Shown here: in pieces, positions 1 through 7,058 of the stretch
How positions within the stretch are numbered: the stretch's first letter is position 1
Layout: each line of letters opens with the position of its first letter
NCBI GenBank assembly: GCA_964387865.1
Contig: CAYLXC010000010.1
Location: forward strand, 1-32,327
Source: CAYLXC01 sp964387865
Lineage (GTDB): Bacteria; Patescibacteriota; Microgenomatia; Daviesbacterales; UBA10151
Direction: 5' to 3'
Length of the DNA: 32,327 nucleotides
Made by a program: the position numbers and the translations under genes
Notes under the pieces: model-generated
Database searches by the model: none
Told to the model about the DNA's origin: nothing
The model's input: the letters and a program-made list of their open reading frames with translations, nothing else

Positions 1-116
1 TGAAAAGAGTTTGGGTCGTTGGGATAAGGAGTATTTAATTATGCACCAGACTCAATGTTAACTGTTATGGATTAATTCGGAGCGTGGACGCCATTACCAA
101 CGAGGGTTATACAAAA
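1..116. other. Window edge, no gene seen
   Basis: These 116 bases lie downstream of the secreted-protein gene. I see no open frame of useful length on either strand, no tRNA-like fold and no clear hairpin followed by a T-run. A terminator for the preceding gene may lie outside the window. Confidence 0.5.
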
Positions 117-2114
117 TTAATTCTTTAGTCCAACTTCCGGAGCACAATAGTCCATAATGGAGGTTTTTGCTTGAGTCTGTAAATCTTCCGGATCATTTTG
201 ATCATAAGACATCAAAAGTGCTGCATTATACAATTCAGGCGCACTATGCGTAAATACTTGCTTAAAGCCACCACTGGCAACAATATTACCGTAGGCATCT
301 GTATAAACTGTCTCTTTTACGTTATCCGCAGGACTACTACCTCCAAAGTGTACTGGCCCAAAGTAGGTTTCTCGTGCGCATCCATGCTGCTCGCCAAATG
401 GCGTACCAAACTTATTTGTGTAGTCTTTTACGTATAGCAATTTCGTATTATCACTTGGATCGCGAATCGTAATTGGATCAAGTTGAGCCATAGAATTAAC
501 TACTTCAATTTTATCAGGAATGCTAAAGCTAAATGCCCAAATTTCATATGCAGAATCAACCGTACAATCTGTCTGCATAACTGTCTTTCCCTGCCTTGGG
601 TCTTCACAAATTGAACCAACCCCTCCAGTATCTGCCATGCCCATCACATGCACTTCTTTGACAGGACCACCCAATTTCCCTGTACCTATCAAGTCGAACT
701 GCATCGAATGAAATTGGGCGACATACCGCTTTACCCCGCCTGTTCCCATATGGAACACGAGTCGAGTATCGTAGGAAGCAACCTTATTTTGATCGTTCAC
801 CGTTCCCGCATTTTGGACTGCTACTTTAAAACCAGGATGCGGTTCAAGATCTCCAACTTGCTTTCCGATGTATCCAAGTGCAGGAAGCTCTGCATTTACT
901 TTGCTCGTTCGTGGGTCATCACCGTGGTCATGACCAAGCCCACATCCACTCGGATCCTTTGTCGGATGCCACGTTCTATACAGTTGCCCATCAGGACCTG
1001 TTACGACATACGTATCATGCACCGAAGCGGAACAGGTTCCTAAAATATCTGGGTCAGTAATCGGCCCGCCATAAATTGAACTACCTGTAGGTGTTGGAGT
1101 AGGTTGTGCCACAAGATCAATAGAGTTATTGAATGTTTGTACTGAACCGAAAGATGAGGTATATTTAACGTATAAAGTTTTCGTGCCTAAAGATGAGTCG
1201 GAGAAAGTATAGTTTGTGTAAGTTGGATTTGATGAAAATGGCTGTACAGTGACTACATTTTTAGTAAAGTTAACGTCTTCTGCTAAAGTTGCACTAACTG
1301 TAGTATAGGTAGGAGTCGGTGTTGGGACAGGCGTAGGTGTGGAGGTGGATGTTGGGGTGGGGGTTGAGGAAGCAGTTGCACCCGGGGTAGGAGTTGGTAC
1401 AGGAATCTGATTAAAAGTTAACTTATCAACTCTTAGGTTTCTGTCACAATTCCTTCTTACTCTATCGTTAGTAAATGAAACTTTAACAGTGTGTGAACCA
1501 GCAGAAAGGTTTACATTTGCTGTATAATCTGCAAAAGTGGTGCTACTTACATCCGTGTCTAAGACATTTGTACCATCAACTGTTACTAACATCTTAGGAT
1601 TACCTTGACATTTGTCAGCTTTAGCTCTAACAACTATGTCATTTAATGTACCAGTTGCATTAATATTTCCTGTTGCTGTTGTATTTGAATAAAATACTAA
1701 AGCTTTACCTCCTGAGGCTGTTGAATCAGAATAAACCTGAACAGCAGGGGATGGTAAACTCATAGATTCTGCCTCAAGCACTAAAGGTGTTGTGGATTGA
1801 GCTAAGACTTCTTTAACAAGGGCAAACTTCGAATCATCCTCCTTTAGTGCAATTGCATAAGGGGAGAATAATTCGATTCTAACAGTGGGGCTCATTGTTT
1901 GAGTAATAACATTATTGGATGAATCAACAAACTGCAGGCCAGGACCTGCGGCATGGGAAGGAGGTTTAGGGAAGAGTTGAGAAAATAATTTGTCCTTAAA
2001 ATTAAAGGCATTGGTTATTGTGATAAACAATAACAAACCTATTGCTGCAACAAATAAAAGTGGGAGCAGATGAATAACTCCCTTTTGGTTAAGAAACTTA
2101 AAAATTTTAGACAC
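117..2114 (-). CDS. Secreted/anchored protein: CBM-like module, Pro/Thr linkers, His/Cys-rich C-terminal domain
   Basis: This 665-residue protein starts at a GTG. A basic N-terminus precedes one hydrophobic segment (about 14-36), which acts as a signal anchor or an uncleaved signal peptide. Residues 112-236 look like a Ca-dependent xylan-binding type carbohydrate-binding module (CBM60/36-like). They begin LEAES, contain a GSHTVKVSFTND strand, and end in a DRNLRVDKLTF-like strand. A Pro/Thr linker (238-268), a small Ig-like beta region (270-336) and a second short linker follow. Residues 350-665 form a domain I do not recognise, with TWHP, then GC..GHDHGDDP near 390-401, and many further His and Cys residues. 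This suggests metal binding, but no catalytic assignment is possible. It has no LPxTG-type tail, so the sortase in the window has no obvious reason to process it. The C-terminal half looks less AT-rich than neighbouring genes, which hints at domain acquisition. It begins 59 bp after rpsJ. Confidence 0.8.
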   Translation of the reverse strand: MSKIFKFLNQKGVIHLLPLLFVAAIGLLLFITITNAFNFKDKLFSQLFPKPPSHAAGPGLQFVDSSNNVITQTMSPTVRIELFSPYAIALKEDDSKFALVKEVLAQSTTPLVLEAESMSLPSPAVQVYSDSTASGGKALVFYSNTTATGNINATGTLNDIVVRAKADKCQGNPKMLVTVDGTNVLDTDVSSTTFADYTANVNLSAGSHTVKVSFTNDRVRRNCDRNLRVDKLTFNQIPVPTPTPGATASSTPTPTSTSTPTPVPTPTPTYTTVSATLAEDVNFTKNVVTVQPFSSNPTYTNYTFSDSSLGTKTLYVKYTSSFGSVQTFNNSIDLVAQPTPTPTGSSIYGGPITDPDILGTCSASVHDTYVVTGPDGQLYRTWHPTKDPSGCGLGHDHGDDPRTSKVNAELPALGYIGKQVGDLEPHPGFKVAVQNAGTVNDQNKVASYDTRLVFHMGTGGVKRYVAQFHSMQFDLIGTGKLGGPVKEVHVMGMADTGGVGSICEDPRQGKTVMQTDCTVDSAYEIWAFSFSIPDKIEVVNSMAQLDPITIRDPSDNTKLLYVKDYTNKFGTPFGEQHGCARETYFGPVHFGGSSPADNVKETVYTDAYGNIVASGGFKQVFTHSAPELYNAALLMSYDQNDPEDLQTQAKTSIMDYCAPEVGLKN

Positions 2115-2136
2115 TTATTTTTCTGCTCTTAATATA

Positions 2137-2166
2137 AATAAACCATTAAAAGAATTACTATGTCAA
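2137..2166 (-). promoter_or_regulatory. Possible promoter of the secreted-protein gene
   Basis: Reading the minus strand, TTGACA (2161-2166) is followed 18 bp later by TTTATT (2137-2142), about 20 bp before the GTG start. The -35 is perfect and the -10 is weak. It would let this gene be expressed apart from rpsJ. Confidence 0.35.
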
Positions 2167-2173
2167 CTATCAA

Positions 2174-2482
2174 CTACATCTTAACTTCAATATCAACTCC
2201 TGCCGGGATTTCTAAATGCATTAGGGAATCTATTGTTTTTTGGGTAGGTTCTAAAATATCAACTACTCTTTTATGAGTTTTTATTTCAAAAGCTTCTCTT
2301 GAATCTTTATCTGTATGCGGGGAACGGTTAACTGTTATTCTTTCTGTTTTTGTGGGAAGGGGAACAGGGCCTACAATTTTTGCACCGGTCCTAAGGGCTG
2401 TATCCAAAAGGGATTCACAGGTACTGTCAAGCACTCTGTGGTCATAACTTTTAAGCTTTACGCGGATTCTACCTCTTGGCAT
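2174..2482 (-). CDS. rpsJ: 30S ribosomal protein S10 (uS10)
   Basis: The 102-residue product is full length for S10. It shows the RIRVKLKSYDH start, the GPVPLPTKTERITVNRSPH loop that extends into the 30S head, and the DSREAFEIKTHKR segment. In the 30S subunit S10 packs against S3 and S14. In many bacteria it also pairs with NusB in antitermination. The start is supported by a GAAAGG-type ribosome-binding site. It follows tuf by 48 bp, the usual str-cluster end, but the rest of the S10 ribosomal protein operon does not follow. The next gene is an unrelated secreted protein. Confidence 0.97.
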   Translation of the reverse strand: MPRGRIRVKLKSYDHRVLDSTCESLLDTALRTGAKIVGPVPLPTKTERITVNRSPHTDKDSREAFEIKTHKRVVDILEPTQKTIDSLMHLEIPAGVDIEVKM

Positions 2483-2501
2483 ATAGACCTTTCAATGTGC
2501 A

Positions 2502-2530
2502 ATTATACTATCTTAAGTAACTTAAGTCAC
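2502..2530 (-). promoter_or_regulatory. Possible rpsJ promoter between tuf and rpsJ
   Basis: On the minus strand GTGACT (2525-2530), a 17-bp spacer and a perfect TATAAT (2502-2507) lie just upstream of rpsJ. The -35 falls inside a three-unit CTTAAG tandem repeat. Transcription would start about 12 nt before the ATG. It may be a secondary promoter inside a tuf-rpsJ operon. Confidence 0.4.
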
Positions 2531-2538
2531 TTAAGCAA
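2512..2538. repeat. Three 9-bp tandem units with CTTAAG core
   Basis: On the plus strand the units are CTTAAGTAA, CTTAAGTCA and CTTAAGCAA, end to end. The last unit covers the tuf stop codon (2531-2533). Each core is itself a palindrome. Confidence 0.8.
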
Positions 2539-3715
2539 TTATCTTAGTTATTACCCCCGCACCTACTGTCTTTCCACCTTCTCTAACAGCAAACCTTAAT
2601 CCATCTTCCATGGCAACCGGAGTAATCAATTTTCCTGTAACCTTAACTGTATCCCCCGGCATAGCCATCTCAACACCTTCCGGAAGTTGAACTTCACCTG
2701 TAACATCCGTTGTTCTTATATAAAATTGCGGCCTGTATCCTTTGAAAAAGGGAGTATGTCTTCCACCTTCTTCTTTTGATAAAACATAAACTTCTGCTTC
2801 AAATTCGCTATGAGGTGTAATCGATCCGGGCTTTGCCAAAACCTGGCCGCGCTCTACATCTGTTTTCTCAATTCCGCGAAGCAAAATTCCTGCATTATCC
2901 CCTGCCTGCCCTTCATCTAAAAGCTTGTGAAACATCTCAATTCCTGTAACAATACTTTTCTTGGTAGGTCTTATACCTACAATTTCAACTTCTTCATTAA
3001 CTTTAACCTTTCCTCTCTCAATTCTTCCGGTTACTACTGTACCGCGCCCTTTTATTGAGAAGACATCCTCAACAGCCATCAAAAATGGCTTATCAATATC
3101 CCTTACAGGAGTTGGAATCCACTCATCAACTTTTGCCATCAAATCCTCAATAGCTTTGGTTGCCTCTGCATCACCTTCCAATGCTTTTAAAGCTGAACCT
3201 CTAATTATTGGGGAATTTGGATCAAACTCATATTTTTTAAGTAAATCCTTAACTTCTTCCTCAACCAAATCAATAAGTTCAGGGTCTGAAACCTGATCAA
3301 TTTTATTTAGAAAAACTACAATTGCAGGAACTCCAACCTGGCGTGCCAAAAGCAAATGCTCTCTGGTTTGCGGCATTGGACCATCAGGAGCTGATACAAC
3401 TAAAATTGCCCCGTCAGTTTGTGCAGCACCTGTAATCATATTTTTAATATAGTCCGCGTGTCCTGGCATGTCTATATGAGCATAATGCCTTTTTTCTGTT
3501 TCATATTCCTGGTGGGAAATATTAATAGTAATTCCGCGTGCTTTTTCCTCTGGGGCATTGTCAATTTGGTCAACTGAGCGAACCTCAGCCAACCCTTTAG
3601 CTGCTAAAACTTTAGTTATAGCTGCAGTAAGGGTAGTTTTACCATGGTCAACATGACCCATGGTTCCAATATTTACGTGCGGCTTTGATCTGTCAAATTT
3701 TTTCTGATCGGCCAT
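2531..3715 (-). CDS. tuf: Elongation factor Tu
   Basis: The 394-residue product is full length for EF-Tu, the GTPase that delivers aminoacyl-tRNA to the ribosomal A site. The P-loop GHVDHGKT is at residues 20-27. The switch II motif is DMPGHADY, where many bacteria have DCPGHADY. The NKID guanine-specificity motif is near residue 137. Domains II and III follow, with GRGTVVTGRIERG and a normal C-terminal RFAVREGGKTVGAG region. The gene has its own well-formed promoter 45-75 bp upstream and a short leader hairpin. It is therefore probably expressed independently of fusA, from which it is separated by the four-helix gene. Confidence 0.98.
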   Translation of the reverse strand: MADQKKFDRSKPHVNIGTMGHVDHGKTTLTAAITKVLAAKGLAEVRSVDQIDNAPEEKARGITINISHQEYETEKRHYAHIDMPGHADYIKNMITGAAQTDGAILVVSAPDGPMPQTREHLLLARQVGVPAIVVFLNKIDQVSDPELIDLVEEEVKDLLKKYEFDPNSPIIRGSALKALEGDAEATKAIEDLMAKVDEWIPTPVRDIDKPFLMAVEDVFSIKGRGTVVTGRIERGKVKVNEEVEIVGIRPTKKSIVTGIEMFHKLLDEGQAGDNAGILLRGIEKTDVERGQVLAKPGSITPHSEFEAEVYVLSKEEGGRHTPFFKGYRPQFYIRTTDVTGEVQLPEGVEMAMPGDTVKVTGKLITPVAMEDGLRFAVREGGKTVGAGVITKIIA

Positions 3716-3732
3716 AAAATAGTCCTTAAAAT

Positions 3733-3751
3733 CCAGCTCTAACTAAGCTGG
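3733..3751 (-). promoter_or_regulatory. Small hairpin in the tuf leader
   Basis: A 6-bp perfect stem (CCAGCT/AGCTGG) with a 7-nt loop lies between the predicted tuf transcription start and its ATG. It has no T-run. It could stabilise the 5' end of the mRNA or be a binding site. The function is not known. Confidence 0.4.
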
Positions 3752-3760
3752 AACTTCAAT

Positions 3761-3789
3761 AATATACAACAGATGATCTCAAAATGCAA
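3761..3789 (-). promoter_or_regulatory. tuf promoter
   Basis: On the minus strand TTGCAT (3784-3789), an exactly 17-bp spacer and TATATT (3761-3766) form a good sigma70-type promoter. The predicted start is near 3754, about 38 nt before the tuf ATG. Confidence 0.6.
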
Positions 3790-3806
3790 GAGTTAAATTC
3801 TATTCG

Positions 3807-3905
3807 TTAATTTCCATCCTCACTACTTAATTCAAGTTGCATAAGTTTTCTGAATCCGTCTCTTGGTTTCAGATTCTTATAAACAATTTTATAAACCATT
3901 TCCAT
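3807..3905 (-). CDS. Possible 32-residue small ORF upstream of tuf
   Basis: An ATG at 3905 opens a 32-codon frame ending in TAA at 3807, just before the tuf promoter. The peptide is charged, with a KPRDGFRKL segment. I see no Shine-Dalgarno sequence and do not recognise the peptide. It may be chance or a gene remnant in the 216-bp tuf upstream gap. Confidence 0.15.
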   Translation of the reverse strand: MEMVYKIVYKNLKPRDGFRKLMQLELSSEDGN

Positions 3906-3931
3906 AATTGGAGACTTGCTACAAAGTTAAG

Positions 3932-4492
3932 TTAATATCCTCTATATTGTTTTCTTTCCTTATGCAGTTTCTCAGAGAATCCACCTTCTTTCATATGTTT
4001 ATCTTTTAAAGATAAAATGAGCTTATCAAGAAAGTAATTAGCCTGGTTAATAAGGGTAATAAGCAAATTTACCGCTTTTTCTAAATCTTCTGGGAGATCT
4101 GGGAAATTTGGGTTATCAGGGAGGGCTGAGTTTTGTTTTATTATCCCCCAAATCTCTCCTATTTCCCTTATCTCCCTTATTACTCTCTCCTTGGGCCAGA
4201 TTGGGATTTTATTTTGCCTGGCAAAAGCTAGATAATCTTTCAGCAATTCTTCCAAGGATCCTCTAGAAACTCCAGCCAACCTGATATAACCACCCAGACT
4301 TTGTTGTTTGTTACCTTCAGAAATATTTTGCATTCCGGATCTTGCACCCTGCTCCATCTGATCTTTTGTTCTTGATCTGGGATTAATCCATCTTTTGCAA
4401 AATTCTACAGTATAATCATAAATTGGGACCGTCAATTTATAAGCAACTAAATATTCATAACCAGCTCTTTTCTTTTCTCCCCTATTTTCCAT
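3932..4492 (-). CDS. Four-helix-bundle protein (23S rRNA intervening-sequence protein family)
   Basis: This 186-residue protein belongs to the four-helix-bundle family first described from reading frames in 23S rRNA intervening sequences (S23/IVP). Diagnostic features are the YEYLVAYKLTVPIYDYTVEF first helix, the EQGARSGMQNISEGN segment that matches the family's RS..SI.ANIAEG motif, and the YIRLAGVSRGSLEELL segment. The family's molecular role is not established. Structures form oligomeric bundles with a basic surface that may bind RNA. Here it is free-standing rather than inside an rRNA gene, and it separates fusA from tuf. It has its own promoter-like sequence. Its C-terminal suffix after residue 145 is Lys-rich and lies outside the core bundle. 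Linkage to translation genes is suggestive only. Confidence 0.8.
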   Translation of the reverse strand: MENRGEKKRAGYEYLVAYKLTVPIYDYTVEFCKRWINPRSRTKDQMEQGARSGMQNISEGNKQQSLGGYIRLAGVSRGSLEELLKDYLAFARQNKIPIWPKERVIREIREIGEIWGIIKQNSALPDNPNFPDLPEDLEKAVNLLITLINQANYFLDKLILSLKDKHMKEGGFSEKLHKERKQYRGY

Positions 4493-4529
4493 ATTTCCCT
4501 AATTTCCCATATATTTAACTTGGGAGTTT

Positions 4530-4557
4530 ATTCTAATTATTATTGCCTAAATGTCAA
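4530..4557 (-). promoter_or_regulatory. Promoter of the four-helix-bundle gene
   Basis: On the minus strand a perfect TTGACA (4552-4557), a 16-bp spacer and TAGAAT (4530-4535) lie immediately after the fusA stop. The leader to the ATG would be about 30 nt and includes an AGGG ribosome-binding site. Confidence 0.5.
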
Positions 4558-4559
4558 CT

Positions 4560-6716
4560 TTAACGTTCAACTCTTCCTGTAAATCCGGAGGATTCAACTA
4601 TTTTTGCAGTAATATTTTGTGGAACCGGTTCATAATGGTCTGCTTCCATATAATATGTAGCTCTGCCTTGGGACATACTTCTTATTACTGTTGCATACCC
4701 GTGCATTTCTGCCAAAGGCACCAAAGCTATAACAACCCTTGCATTTCCGCGGGATTCTGATGATAAAATTTGTGCCCTTTTTGAAGATAAATCCCCGATA
4801 ATCTCCCCCAAAAACTCCTCCGGAGTGGTAACTTCCACCTTCATTATCGGTTCCAAAAGAATCATGTCAGCCTTTTTTGCTGCATCCGAGAGTCCTAATG
4901 ATGCGGCAATTTTAAATGCAATTTCCGATGAATCAACATCATGAAATGATCCATCATATACCGCAACTCTAATGTCAGTTACAGGATATCCTGCTAAAAT
5001 TCCCGTATCTTCTTTTTCAATAACACCTTTTTCAATTGGTGGTATAAATTCCCTTGGAATTGCCCCACCAACAACCTCGGATACAAACTCTCTGCCCTGT
5101 CCACGAGGAAGCGGTTCTATCCTAAGTAAACAGTGACCATATTGTCCTCTACCACCTGTTTGCCTAATATATTTCCCTTCCCCTTCAGCTTCCTTTGTAA
5201 TAGTTTCTTTATAAGCAACTTGCGGCTGGCCAACATTTGCCTCAACCTTAAATTCCCTTTTCATCCTGTCCACTAAAACTTCAAGTTGAAGCTCTCCCAT
5301 TCCCGCAATAATTGTTTGTCCTGTTTCAGGATCAGATTTTACTCTAAATGTTGGGTCTTCTTCTGAAAGTCTGTTTAATGCAAAACCCAGTTTTTCCTGA
5401 TCTGATTTTGTTTTAGGTTCAATTGCAAGGGAAATAACAGGATCCGGAAATGAAATGGATTCCAAAATTATTGGTGCAGTTTCATCACATAAAGTTTCAC
5501 CAGTCACAGTGTCTTTTAACCCAACAGCTGCAACAATTTCCCCGGCAAATGCCTCATCAATCTCCTCCCTGTCATTTGCATGCATTAAAAGTAGCCTACC
5601 CACACGCTCTCTAATTTGTTTTGTGGAATTATAAACATAAGAGCCACTTTTTAAAGTTCCTGAATAAACTCTAATAAACGTAAGCTTTCCAACATGCGGG
5701 TCAACTTGAATCTTAAAAGCTAAAGCAGCCAAAGGTTGAGATGGATCAGCTTTTCTAATTTCCATTTCCCCTGCCATATTTTGGCCGGAAACTTGCGCAA
5801 TATCTTGAGGTGATGGGAGATATTCCACAACACAATCCAACATTGGCTGCACACCTTTATTTCTTAAAGAAGAACCTGCCAAAACAGGCACAATTTTATT
5901 ATCAATTATAGCTTTTCTTAAAACAATTTTAAGCTCATCAACAGATATTTGTTGACCTCCCAGAAATTTTTCCATCAGTACATCGTCAGTACCGGAAATT
6001 TCCTCAACCAACTTTTCCCTGTATTTTTCTACATCAGCCACCATATCGGAAGGCACATCCTCCTCATTAAATTTAGCCCCGGTCTCGCTCTGCCCTGAGC
6101 TCGCTTGCCCTGAGTCTATCGAACGGGTCGAAGGGCTTGCTTCCCAAACAAATGCTTTTTTTGTCAAAAGATCCACAACACCCTTGAAATCATTTTCCTT
6201 TCCAATTGGCAAATTATAAGCCAAAGCATTGGCCCCTAACTTATCCCTCGCTGATTGAATTGTCCCATGAAAATCTGCACCAATAACATCCATTTTGTTT
6301 GAAAAAGCAATAAGCGGGACTTTATATTTATTTGCCTGTCTCCAGACAGTTTCTGTTTGAGATTGAACTCCGGATGATGAATCCAAAACAATTACTCCGC
6401 CATCCAAAACCCGTAAAGACCTCTCAACTTCAGCTGTAAAATCAACATGTCCGGGAGTATCAATTAAATTAATTCGGGTGTCTTTCCAAAATGTGGTTAC
6501 AGCAGCAGAAACAATAGTTATTCCACGCTCCCTTTCCTGCTCCATCCAATCAGTAACAGTAGTACCCTCATCAATATCTCCGATTTTATATGTTTTTCCG
6601 GTATAAAAAAGGATACGCTCAGTAGTTGTGGTTTTTCCGGCATCAATATGCGCAATAATGCCAATATTTCGTATTTTATCCAGCGGAAAATCACGTTTGG
6701 TCTTAGTAATAACCAT
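4560..6716 (-). CDS. fusA: Elongation factor G
   Basis: The 718-residue product is the ribosomal translocase GTPase EF-G. The P-loop AHIDAGKT is at residues 22-29, then DTPGHVDF and NKMD. Domain II follows, then domains III-V with the GGRGQYGH and GYPVTDIRV segments and the long domain IV tip. The length is slightly above the usual ~700. The excess is largely a low-complexity stretch of about 20 residues at about 191-212 in the G' region. It is encoded by a GC-rich repeat element (see the repeat entry). The frame stays open through the insertion and all functional motifs are intact, so the gene is probably functional. It starts 1 bp after the Gre-N stop, which implies tight translational coupling. 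Confidence 0.98.
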   Translation of the reverse strand: MVITKTKRDFPLDKIRNIGIIAHIDAGKTTTTERILFYTGKTYKIGDIDEGTTVTDWMEQERERGITIVSAAVTTFWKDTRINLIDTPGHVDFTAEVERSLRVLDGGVIVLDSSSGVQSQTETVWRQANKYKVPLIAFSNKMDVIGADFHGTIQSARDKLGANALAYNLPIGKENDFKGVVDLLTKKAFVWEASPSTRSIDSGQASSGQSETGAKFNEEDVPSDMVADVEKYREKLVEEISGTDDVLMEKFLGGQQISVDELKIVLRKAIIDNKIVPVLAGSSLRNKGVQPMLDCVVEYLPSPQDIAQVSGQNMAGEMEIRKADPSQPLAALAFKIQVDPHVGKLTFIRVYSGTLKSGSYVYNSTKQIRERVGRLLLMHANDREEIDEAFAGEIVAAVGLKDTVTGETLCDETAPIILESISFPDPVISLAIEPKTKSDQEKLGFALNRLSEEDPTFRVKSDPETGQTIIAGMGELQLEVLVDRMKREFKVEANVGQPQVAYKETITKEAEGEGKYIRQTGGRGQYGHCLLRIEPLPRGQGREFVSEVVGGAIPREFIPPIEKGVIEKEDTGILAGYPVTDIRVAVYDGSFHDVDSSEIAFKIAASLGLSDAAKKADMILLEPIMKVEVTTPEEFLGEIIGDLSSKRAQILSSESRGNARVVIALVPLAEMHGYATVIRSMSQGRATYYMEADHYEPVPQNITAKIVESSGFTGRVER
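6079..6142. repeat. GC-rich repeat element inserted in frame in fusA
   Basis: On the minus strand the element contains GCCCTTCGACC, then two near-identical units, CTCAGGGCAAGCGAG and CTCAGGGCAGAGCGAG. GCCCT and AGGGC arms can pair. It adds about 20 Ser/Gly/Gln-rich residues to the EF-G G' region that EF-G homologues normally lack. Its composition is far from the AT-rich surroundings. Confidence 0.7.
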
Positions 6717-6717
6717 A

Positions 6718-6972
6718 TTAGCTCCCTTTGCCCGCCGGAGCTTTAGCGGAGGCGGGTCCTTCCAAATCCGAAATTATCTTCTTCACCTGTTCTATCTGAA
6801 CCCTGTATGTTTCTGCATCCTCTGTTGCCATAGTATATGCTGCGTTTTCAGACAGATCCCCTTCCTGCGCAGCCTCACCTCTTTTGGCCATAACAACATT
6901 AAGCTGACTCTCAAGCTGTTTTAAATTATCTCTCCACATTTTAATTTTCTCTAATCTCAATTTTTTGTCCAT
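6718..6972 (-). CDS. Stand-alone Gre N-terminal coiled-coil domain protein
   Basis: This 84-residue protein matches only the N-terminal antiparallel coiled coil of GreA/GreB. That domain enters the RNA polymerase secondary channel and stimulates transcript cleavage. The tip motif GDLSENAAY (38-46) carries the acidic pair D39 and E42, equivalent to the metal-coordinating Asp and Glu of GreA. The FKBP-like C-terminal domain, which anchors GreA to RNA polymerase, is missing. After LEGP (about 73) the protein ends in SAKAPAGKGS, encoded by a GC-rich palindromic repeat, and fusA begins 1 bp after the stop. It could be a truncated GreA or a genuine single-domain secondary-channel factor. The start is supported by TAGGA upstream of the ATG. 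Confidence 0.75.
   Translation of the reverse strand: MDKKLRLEKIKMWRDNLKQLESQLNVVMAKRGEAAQEGDLSENAAYTMATEDAETYRVQIEQVKKIISDLEGPASAKAPAGKGS
6729..6757. repeat. Palindromic GC-rich repeat forming the 3' end of the Gre-N gene
   Basis: The sequence GCCCGCCGGAGC, a short spacer and GGAGGCGGG can fold as a hairpin through GCCCGCC and GGCGGG-type arms. It encodes the Ala/Lys/Gly tail of the Gre-N protein. It resembles small dispersed palindromes seen in CPR genomes, but its copy number cannot be judged here. Confidence 0.6.
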
Positions 6973-6993
6973 ATTATTATCCTACCATGATCT

Positions 6994-7020
6994 AAAAAAC
7001 CTCCCTCGTAATTTGGGAGG
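6994..7020 (-). terminator. Rho-independent terminator after the phosphatase gene, in the gre-N/fusA leader
   Basis: On the minus strand a perfect CCTCCC/GGGAGG stem (7015-7020 with 7000-7005) and a 9-nt loop are followed directly by six T residues (6994-6999). This is the cleanest intrinsic terminator in the window. It lies only about 21 nt before the Gre-N ATG, so there is no room for a promoter between them. Confidence 0.85.
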
Positions 7021-7029
7021 CCAAACTAT

Positions 7030-7058
7030 ATATTAAGGTTTCTGATCCTAAAAGTCAA
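7030..7058 (-). promoter_or_regulatory. Candidate gre-N/fusA promoter upstream of the terminator
   Basis: On the minus strand TTGACT (7053-7058), a 17-bp spacer and TAATAT (7030-7035) overlap the end of the phosphatase gene. Initiation near 7023 would place the terminator hairpin at the very 5' end of the transcript. The -10 match is only moderate. Confidence 0.35.

Noticed and set aside
1321..1400. Tandem repeat in the secreted-protein gene
   Set aside because: It is the codon-level repetition of a Pro/Thr linker, which is expected in secreted multidomain proteins.
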